Positions 55,878 to 64,000 of a DNA stretch of 64,000 nt are shown here, piece after piece; the stretch's first letter is position 1; every line of letters starts with the position of its first letter. The stretch covers positions 200,872,899-200,936,898 of the forward strand of contig NC_134397.1 in assembly GCF_050003625.1 (NCBI RefSeq), in the 5' to 3' direction. Below the pieces are notes generated by a model. The model worked only from the letters and a program-made list of their open reading frames with translations, did not search any database and was not told the origin of the DNA. The stretch is from Haematobia irritans. Lineage: Eukaryota; Arthropoda; Insecta; Diptera; Muscidae. A program made the position numbers and the translations under genes.

Positions 55878-56520
55878 CACAAAAAAAAGTTTACTTGGAT
55901 TCAAAGATTTTCACCTTCCTTTAGGGATTTTGGTATTGATTCCGAGCCAAAGATGCGGGTTCTTTAAAATAAGGAATTTTTTTGCGACCTATCTGGCTTG
56001 AAATATAGGATCTATCAAATTAAAATTAGGATACAGATCTCATTTATCGAATTTTCATTTTATTTTTCCGGAATATTAATAAAGCTAGTCACGTACAAAC
56101 AAATGCCAGTTTAAAAATTCAAATTATTGCGAAGTAAAAACTATTTTTTAATTCCAAAAAAACTTTAAACCAAAGATGCCAAATGCTCAAAATAAGCCTT
56201 AGCCTATATTTGAAGCGTTTTTATCTTAAATGTAAAAATTCAATACTTCAGTTAATTTAAGGACGATTTCTTTAAGTCAAAAATGTGTTTCTTTACTTTA
56301 AGGAACATTTGCCTTAGTTTAATGACATGCAACATTAACGAATGGACGCAAATTTTCAAAATGTGTGTCCTAAATTTAATGAAAAAAGCAAAGATTATAA
56401 ACTTTCTTTTAATTAAAATTTCATATTTTTAAAGAAATTTGTCCTTAATAGTGTGTAAATTGCGCATCATAAAATTGAGGTTGAGTAATCTTTAATATCA
56501 CGTACATATTTTTTTCAGTG
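55878..56520. mobile_element. 643-bp C element
   Basis: CACAAAAAAAAGTTTACTTGG on the left and ...CATATTTTTTTCAGTG on the right, CA on each side. The right 300 bp match 1375-1660. The left dinucleotide could shift by two because of CACACACA. Confidence 0.55.
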
Positions 56521-56648
56521 CAGGGAAATGTAATGCCCTGTTGTACCTTTTAACTGCAGTTCATGAAATTACATCCTCTCTTAGAAGAAAAAAAATGAAC
56601 TAAAAGTAAAGAAGAAAATTATTTTAACCATACCACAGTCCACACGGA

Positions 56649-56942
56649 GCCACCGTGGTGCAATGGTTAGCATGCCCGCCTTGCACATACAAGGTCGTGG
56701 GTTCGATTCCTGCTTCGACCGAACACCAAAAAGTTTTTCAGCGGTGGATTATCCCACATCAGAAATGCTGGTGATATTTCTGAGGGTTTCAAAACTTCTC
56801 TAAGTCGTTTCACTGCAATGTGGAACGCCGTTCGGACTCGGCTATAAAAAGGAGGTCCCTTGTCATTGAGCTTAACATGGAATCGAGCAGCACTCAGTGA
56901 TAAGAGAGAAGTTCACCAATGTGGTATCACAATGGACTGAAA
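56649..56942 (+). mobile_element. tRNA-derived SINE, 3'-truncated
   Basis: GCCACCGTGGTGCAATGGTT (A box), GTGGGTTCGATTCCTGC (B box) and the body to CACAATGGACTGAA are over 95 percent alike to 14680-14965 by eye. The last 60 bp and CCTAACCTAA tail are missing, replaced by R1-internal sequence. Confidence 0.85.
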
Positions 56943-58908
56943 CCTTAGAAAATTTTGTTAAACTGAATTGTATACGTATTTAATCGGCCTTTTTTATACC
57001 CTCCATCATAGGATGGTGGTATATTAACTTTGTCATTCCGTTTGTAACACGTCGAAATATTGCTCTAAGACCCCATAAAGTATATATATTCTGGGTCGTG
57101 GTGAAATTCTGAGTCGATCTGAGCATGTCCGTCCGTCTGTTGAAATCACGCTAACTTCCGAACGAAACAAGCTATCGACTTGAAACTTGACACAAGTAGT
57201 TGTTATCGATGTAGGTCGGATAGTATTGAAAATGGGCCATATCGGTCCACTTTTACGTATAGCCCCCATATAAAGGGACCCTCAGATTTGGCTTGTGGAG
57301 CCTCTAACAGAAGCATATTTCATCCGATCCGGCTGAAATTTGGTATATAGTGTTGGTATATGGTCTCTAATAATCATGCAAAAATTGGTCCACATCGGTT
57401 CATAATTATATATAGGCCCCATATAAACCGATCCCCAGATTTGGCTTGCGAAGTCTCCAAGAGAAGCAAATTTCATCCGATCGGGCTGAAATTTGGCACA
57501 TGGTGTTGGTATATGGCCTCTAACAACCATGCAAAAATTGGTTCACATCAGTCCATAATTATATATAGCCCCTATATAAACCGATCCCCAGATTTGGCTT
57601 GCGGAGCCTCAAAGAGAAGAAAATTTCATCCGATCCGGCTGAAATTTGGTACATGGTGTTGGTATATGGTCTCTAACAACCATGCAAAAATTGGTCCATA
57701 TCGGTCCTTAATTATATATAGCCCCCATATAAACCGATCCCCAGATTTGGCTTGTGGAGCCTCTAAGAGAAGCATATTTCATCCGATCCAGCTGAAATTT
57801 GGTACATGGTGTTGGTATATGGTCTCTAACAATCATGCAAAAATTGGTCCACATCGGTCCATAATAATATATAGCCCCCATATAAACCGATCCCCAGATT
57901 TGGCTTGCGAAGTCTCCAAGAGAAGCAAATTTCATCCAATCCGGTTGTAATAAGGAACATGGTGTTAGTATATGATCTGTAACAACCGTGCCACAATTGG
58001 TCCATATCGGTCCATAATTATATATAGCCCCCATATAAAACATTCTCCAGATTTGACCTCCGGAGCCTCTTGGAGGAGCAAAATTCATCCGATCCGGTTT
58101 AAATTAGGAACGTGGTGTTAGTATATGGTCGCTAACAACCACCAAAATTGGTCCAATCACACAAAAATTGGTCCATATCGGTTCATAATTATGGTTTCCA
58201 CTAGCCAAAAATAATCTACCAAAATTTTATTTCTATAGAAAGTTTTGTCAAAATTTTATTTCTAGAGAAAATTTTGTTAAAATTTTATTCGGTTCATAAT
58301 AAAATTTTCATCATTGTCAAAATTTTATTTCTATAAAAAAAAATTTTGTCAAAATTTTATTTCTATAGAAAATTTTGTTCAAATTTTATTCGGTTCATAA
58401 TAATGGTTGTCACTCGAGCCAAAAATAATCTACCAAGATTTTATTTCTATAGAAAATTTTGTCAAAAGTTTATTTCTATAGAAAATTTTGTTAAAATTTT
58501 ATTTCTGTAGAAATTTTTGTCAAAATTTTCTTTCTATAGAAAATTTTGTCAAAATTTTTATTTCTATAGAAAATTTTGGGAAAATTTTATTTCTATAGAA
58601 AATTTTGTTAAAATTTTATTTCTGTAGAAAATGTTGTCAAAATTTTATGTCTACTTTGTCAAACTGAATTATATACGTATTGGATCGATCTTTTTTGATT
58701 TAATATATACCACGTATGGACTTACATACAATTTAGAAGATGGTGTTAGGAGGTTTTGGAATACCTTGCCAAGCGTTACCTTGGCAAGCGTTACCGCAAC
58801 TTAAGTAACTCGATTGTGGATGGCAGTGTTTAGATGAAGTTTCTACGCAATCCATGATGGAGGGTACATAAGCTTCGGCCTGGCCGAACTTACGGCCGTA
58901 TATACTTG
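56943..58908 (-). repeat. R1 element with 29-bp array, complete
   Basis: A 50-bp R1-internal scrap (GTATACGTATTTAATCGGCC) precedes the right end TATACCCTCCATCATAGGATG at 56996. Six or seven units follow; S-type starts appear at about 58190 (GGTTTCCACTAGCC) and 58403 (GGTTGTCACTCGAGCC), each followed by 29-bp units (58215-58380, 58435-58660); then GTATTGGATCGATC and the left block with TTCGGCCTGGCCGAA and GTATATACTTG. The array-bearing segment is duplicated within the element. Confidence 0.85.
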
Positions 58909-59065
58909 TTGTTTGTTATTTACTCCGTATGGGCTAACTTACAATTTAGAAAACGGTGTTCAGAAGTTTTAAGATACCATGCCATCGACAAGTGTTATCG
59001 CAACCCAAGTAATTCGATTGGGGATGACAGTCTTTAATAGAAGTTTCGACCGTGTATACTCGTTT
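58909..59065 (-). repeat. R1 left-terminal fragment
   Basis: TACTCCGTATGGGCTAACTT, CAAGTGTTATCGCAACCCAA, GACAGTCTTTAATAGAAGTTT, CCGTGTATACTCGTTTT. It is decayed and missing the hairpin. Confidence 0.7.
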
Positions 59066-59880
59066 TCAGTACATTTATAGACTACCACATATAAAATGAT
59101 CCTTATATAACAAGTTTGAAGATACATGAACATCGTCCTGACTGAACTTAGATCCTCTTTTACTTGTTTTTGCTATGAACTTAAGTCGATACGAGACCAT
59201 ATTATATATCACAATATTTACCCCTTTGGAATAGCATTTGTCCATCCATGCTTTATTATACACCAATAGGGTATCCCAAAAGTCCCCACTGTTTCACATT
59301 CCCAAACAGAAATATCATTGTATTTGTTCGCCCCTTTTTTGGTGTAAACAAACAACAGCTACCGGTATGAAAATATCAAAAATACTTTAGTGGTTGCGGT
59401 ACATATTTGTTATACTCATATTGTCATTCCAACTTCCATTTTTTGTTAGTTTTTGGCATTCTTGTATGTTATGAATATGTACGTCATATTCGTTTTCATT
59501 GAAGTTCAAATAACCAAAGGACATCCACCAAATTGTGAATAACAAGGATATTTGGCGAAATATTCACATTTTTGTAGACGCACACACACACACACTCAAC
59601 CAGTAGCCCATCACACCAAAATTGTCATGAATGGCTGAATGCTAAGGATTCCTTAACTGGCGCCACTTTAAAGTCATCTACACTTCATTCATTACCCCGT
59701 CTAATGGCAATGACTTACATTTTGTCAGCACATTTTTTTGTTGTCTTTGCAGAATGTTTGCTAGTGTGCCTCATTACCACATCAAAATGAATCTAAGGTA
59801 CACTGAAAAAGAAATATAAAAAAAAATTACGTTTTCTTTTTTACAACCCATTGTGTGTCTTTGGCGATTGTACACTCATA
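59066..59880. other. No gene recognised
   Basis: Contains a CACACACACACACAC run near 59580-59595. Otherwise featureless by eye. Confidence 0.4.
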
Positions 59881-60345
59881 AAAATTAAGTCCAAAGACTA
59901 TAACCTTCACTTGCAAACATTGGACTCAGACTGAGTTGAACAAGCGATGTCTGTCGGTCGGTTCCCATTCCGCCAACTTCCGAACGAAACAAGGTATCGA
60001 CTTGAAACTTGACACCAGTAGTTGGTATTGATGTAGGTCCGATGATGCTGTAAATGGACCCTATTGGACAACTGGAGACGTCTGGAGAACAAATTCCATA
60101 CGATACGGATGAAATTTGGTTCATGATGTTAGTATACGTCCTCTAATAACCACGGAAAAATTGGACCATATGGGTCCATACATATACCGATCCCCATATT
60201 AAAGCTCAAAATCCTCTTGGAGAAGAATATTTCATCCGATTCGGTTGAAATCGCGTATATGATGTCTCTCTAATAATCATGCAATAATTGGTTTATATCG
60301 ATCTATAATTGAATATAGCCCCATATAAACCCAAATTTAATATAA
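59881..60345 (-). repeat. Old, diverged R1 copy
   Basis: GACTCAGACTGAGTTGAACA, CTGTCGGTCGGTTCCCATTC, CGCCAACTTCCGAACGAAAC, AAGGTATCGACTTGAAACTT and GATGTAGGTCCGATGATGC correspond to an R1 right block, then two eroded units (CATATGGGTCCATA, ATATCGATCTATAATTG). Lower identity than any other copy, so an older insertion. Confidence 0.7.
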
Positions 60346-60493
60346 ATACAGTGTGGTTGGTATGGAAAGCAACAAATTAATTCAATATATTGTTTTCATA
60401 TATTTAAATGTTGTTGTTGAAAAGCAAAAATATCGGAAATAACCTCACATTTAAGAATCAGTTTCAAACGTCCGAAAAAGCTATCACACGCTG

Positions 60494-61295
60494 CACAGTG
60501 GTTCCAAATCGCGTTTTTTGGAAATAATTCTGCAACTTTTGAACGGATAAAGATATTAACATAATGTTTTTTTTTTTTTAAGTGAAAGCTGAGGTGTTTT
60601 TGGAAATTTTGTGAGTTCATAGTGGGTCCACGGCCTGACCTGTAGGCATCGAAAGTTGGTCCCATCGACGGTATGAATTTGACAAACTGGTGTCAGTATT
60701 TTGAATCTAGAAATTCCGTTTTTCAGTGGATTCGTAATTCTTCTTCTTAACTGCATTCCCTACTTCCCTAATTCTACAAATTTTAGAAGAAAAAATGTGC
60801 ACCTATATGCTATAAATTAAAAGTTGCGAAGTCCACAAATTGGAATTTCAAAAAAATTCCGAATTTTGACCATTTTTTTGGAAAAATTCACATACATTCA
60901 TTCTGCCGTAACATTCTTTTATAGATTTCTCTCAGTCTTTTTTAATTGTTTTTTTATAAAATGCCAAATAAGGATACGTTTTAAGCTTTTATCGTTCAAG
61001 TAGCATATGAGTTCTTCTCCTCCCAAAATCGGCAATTTTTCAAAAAGAAAAAATTTTGTTTTCAAAAAATCTCATTTGGCAAAGCACTGATTGCTAAGCC
61101 GATCTGGTTTCTAACAGCTAAAATAAAAGTTCATACCCCCGAGCTGACCAACTTTCAACGCCTACAGGTCAACCCGTGGGCCCACTAGGGACCTACAAAT
61201 TTACAAACTTAGAGAAAAACACCTCAATTTCCACACAAAAAAAATATGTTGATATCTTTATCCGTTCAAAAGTTGCAGAATTATTTACAAACAAT
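60494..61295. mobile_element. F element: fold-back with long inverted arms
   Basis: The left arm has CACAGTGGTTCCAAATCGCG, AATAATTCTGCAACTTTTGA, ACGGATAAAGATATTAAC, TGAGGTGTTTTTGG, GGGTCCACGGCCTGACC and TGTAGGCATCGAAAGTTGG. The right arm carries the reverse complements (CCAACTTTCAACGCCTACAG, GGTCAACCCGTGGGCCC, CACCTCA, GTTGATATCTTTATCCG, AAAAGTTGCAGAATTATTT). The arms are about 190 bp, the loop about 420 bp. The outermost 25 bp of the right end are degraded. Non-coding. Confidence 0.8.
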
Positions 61296-61312
61296 TATAT
61301 AAAACAGAAAAA

Positions 61313-62711
61313 AACAAGTATATACGGCCGTAAGTTCGGCCAGGCCGAATCTTATGTAGCCTCCACCATGGATTGCGTAGAAACTTCAGCGAAAGACTGT
61401 TACCCACAATCGAATTACTTGCATTGTGGTAACACTAACCGATGACAAAGTATCTTAACACTTCTTAACATCGTTGTCTAAAGTGTGAGTTAGTCCATAC
61501 GTGGTATTTTAGACAAAAAAGTTTTGTATAGGTAAGTCTACAAATAATTACGAATCGATATGGACTTTTGCGCGGTACGTGGAGAGCCAGAATTGAAATA
61601 TGGGGGTCACTTATATGGGGGCTATGTACAATTTTGAACTTGATATGGACCAATTTTTATGTGATTGGGTATCTATTTATCTAAGGGCTATATATAACTA
61701 TAGACAGATATGGACCTAGTTAGACATGTTTGTTATGGACCGTTTGAGATCCATGGGTGTTTGAGGCCATATATTAACACCACGTACCAAATTTCAACTG
61801 AATCAGATGAATTTTGGTCTTCCAAGAGGCTCCGGAGGTCAAATCGGGGGGATTGGTTTATATGGGGGCTATATATAATTATGTACCGATATGAACCAAT
61901 TTTTGCATAGTTACTAGAGACCATATACTAACACCATGCACCAAATTTCTGGCTGATCAGATGACATTTGCTTCTCTTAAAGGCTCCGCAAGCCAAATCG
62001 GGGGATCGGTTTATATGGAGATTAGAGATTATATACTAACACCATTTACCAAATTTCAGACGGATTGGATGAAATTTTCTTCTCTTAGCGGCTCCGCAAG
62101 CCAAATCTGGGGATCGGTTTATATGGGGGCTATATATGCTTATGGAACGATGTGGACCAATTTTTGCATGCTTGTTAAAGACCATATACTAAGACTATGT
62201 ACCAAATTTCAGCCGGATCGGATGAAATTTGCTTCTCTTAGAGGTTCCGAAAGCCAAGTCGCGGGATCGGTTTATATGGGGGCTATATATAATAATAGAC
62301 CGATGTGGACCAATTTTTGCATGGTTGTTAGAGACCATAAACTAACACCATGTACCAAATTTCAGCCGGATCGGATGAAATTTGCTTCTCTTAGAGCAAT
62401 CGCAAGCCAAATTTGGGGGTCCGTTTATATGGGGGCTATACGTAAAAGTGGACCGATAAGGCCCATTTGCAATACCATCCGATCTACATCAATAGCAACT
62501 ACTTGTGTCAAGTTTCAAGTCGATAGCTTGTTTCGTTCGGAAGTTAGCGTGATTTCAACAGCCGGACGGACGGACGGACATGCTCAGATCGACTCAGAAT
62601 TTCACCACGACCCAGAATATATATACTTTATGGGGTCTTAGAGCAATATTTCGATGTGTTACAAACGGAATGACAAAGTTAATATACCGCCATCCTATGG
62701 TGGAATGTATA
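61313..62711 (+). repeat. R1 element, complete
   Basis: Left end CAAGTATATACGGCCGTAAG, hairpin TTCGGCCAGGCCGAA; about six units; GACGGACGGACGGACATGC near 62563; right end ATGGTGGAATGTATAAAAATG. One unit near 62010-62040 is shortened by a deletion. No array. Confidence 0.87.
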
Positions 62712-62861
62712 AAAATGAATTTCATCCCCACTGGGATTTGATATGTGCCGTTTTACTTTTTCACTTCCATGGAAGTTCTTTTGAGAAGGTTTGAAATATT
62801 ACGATAATTTAATTGAAAATATATATTTATACAAAAATATATGCCGGAAATAACAAAAACA

Positions 62862-64000
62862 AGTATATACAGCAGTAAGTTCGGCCGGGCCGAATCTTAA
62901 ATACCCTCCACCATGATTCAAATATAATAGTTTACTTTGAAAACTCTTCGTCGTAGCGGGTTACTTGATAATATATAACATTTTAGGGGGGTTGATGACA
63001 AATTTTCTCCCATGCAAATCAGTTCAACCAGTATGCTTCCAGAAGAAAAAATTTAAAGATTCTACCTATGAAGACCAGCTCAGATTCTGGATTTATGAGA
63101 ACCAATTTTGTGTTGAGTTTTAGAGAAATCATAAACATATCGTGTATATGATGAAATAACGCCTTGATTTGAAGTCCTCGAATTAAATTTGGGAGTTAGG
63201 TCTATATGGGGCCTATACCAAAACATGGACCAATACTCACCACCTCTTAATGTTCCCCAAATACCTCTAGAATTCCACTTTCAGACGAATTGCTGACAAC
63301 TACGAATTCTAGAAGCCCAAGAAGTAAAATCGAGAGATCAGCCTATATAGGGGCTATACCAAAACATGGACCGATACGGACCATTTTCGAAACACCTCTT
63401 TATGGTCCTAAGATATGTCTATATTTCTAATTTCCGGCAATTTGGATAAAAACTACGGATTCTAGAAGCCCAAGAAATAAAGTCGGAAGATCGGTCTATA
63501 TGGGGGCCATACCAAAATATGGACCAATAGGCACCATGTGCGACACATCTATTTGTGATCTTAAAATACCTGTAGATTTTCAATTTCAAGCCAATAGGCT
63601 AGAAAATATATTCTCTAGACGCGCAAGAAGTAAAATCGAGAGATCGGTCTATATGGGGGTTATACCGAAAAATGGACCGATACACCTCAATTTCGGCACA
63701 AATATTTGGGGTTCCAAAATACCTCTAGATTTCCAATTTCAGGCAAATCGGATAATAAATACAGTTTATAGAAGCCAAAGAATAAAAATCGGGATATCGG
63801 TCTATATGGCGACTATACCAAAACATGGACCGATACGGACCATTTTCGACACACCTCTTTATGGTCCTAAAATACCTCTAGATTTTCAATTTGAGGAAAA
63901 TCGGATAGTTTCTACACGCCCAAGAACCAAAATCGTGAGATCGGTCTATACGGCGACTATACCAAAACATGGACCGATACGGACCACATTCGACACACCT
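62862..64000 (+). repeat. R2 element, left part, runs off the window
   Basis: Left end CAAGTATATACAGCAGTAAG, hairpin TTCGGCCGGGCCGAA, ATACCCTCCACCATG; then R2 units with TCGAGAGATCGGTCTATATG, GGGGGTTATACC and GGACCGATACGGACCA, opposite in orientation to 16915-18466. Not complete within the window. Confidence 0.85.

Noticed and set aside
61961..62641. 226-codon open frame (and similar ones at 30899-31570 and 57360-57950) as protein genes
   Set aside because: Built from the R1 tandem unit whose length is near a multiple of three; the same peptides recur in many copies, in both orientations, and no start, splice or domain evidence exists.
1..64000. LTR retrotransposons or endogenous retroviruses
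   Set aside because: I looked for paired long direct repeats with TG...CA ends, a primer-binding site or gag/pol motifs and saw none; the 535-bp direct repeat at 50905 is a tandem duplication with no intervening sequence.

Overview
This is non-prokaryotic, AT-rich insect DNA, almost certainly from a higher (calyptrate) fly and most likely a muscid. The clues are a near-complete but decayed Himar1-type mariner (22815-24055; Himar1 was described from the horn fly Haematobia irritans), a tRNA-derived SINE ending in CCTAACCTAA, LINE fragments, and dense families of repeats carrying GTCY microsatellites of the kind described in dipteran mobile elements. A stomoxyine fly (Haematobia, Stomoxys) is my inference, not something the window proves.

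Only one complete host gene is visible: an intronless, secreted M13 (neprilysin-like) protein at 32980-35052 (+). Its catalytic glutamate is Gln (HQLIH), so it reads as a pseudoprotease. A second host-gene trace is a possible signal-peptide exon at 51454-51631, present twice in a 535-bp tandem duplication; the upstream copy (50919-51096) carries a stop codon.

Most of the rest is mobile DNA. To describe it I use working names. R1, R2 and R3 are related non-autonomous elements that begin CAAGTA, carry a hairpin near that end, contain a roughly 150-bp tandem unit and a GACGGAC run, and end GGGTATA; they sit between A/T runs and look Helentron/DINE-like (inference). S and H2 are hAT-like elements with 8-bp target duplications that carry a 29-bp minisatellite. 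H1 is another hAT-like element. The C elements are short inverted-repeat elements, mostly with CAC- or CCC-type ends and 2-bp duplications (TA, CA or TG). F is a fold-back element.

Layout. 1-3600: R1 pieces, C-like sequence, first S array and an H1 fragment. 5562-9321: a large S element with an internal palindrome and a LINE insertion. 10231-11158: transposase fragment fused to R1. 12420-15720: R2 interrupted by H1, itself holding R1 and a SINE. 16915-22748: R2, then an R1 interrupted by a four-level nest. 22815-24055: Himar1-like mariner. 26287-32068: R1 elements with minisatellite. 32980-35052: the gene. 35110-38010: F end, S array, R3. 38900-40606: R2 piece and R1. 42284-45371: C element and hAT element H2. 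45633-49370: R2, R1, C elements. 50181-53594: LINE trace, exon duplication, R1. 53678-62711: C elements, SINE, R1, F. 62862-64000: R2 running off the window.

I saw no convincing gene in the gaps 3601-5561, 15721-16914, 24058-26286, 40607-42283 or 59066-59880. The many medium-length open frames come from the tandem repeats.
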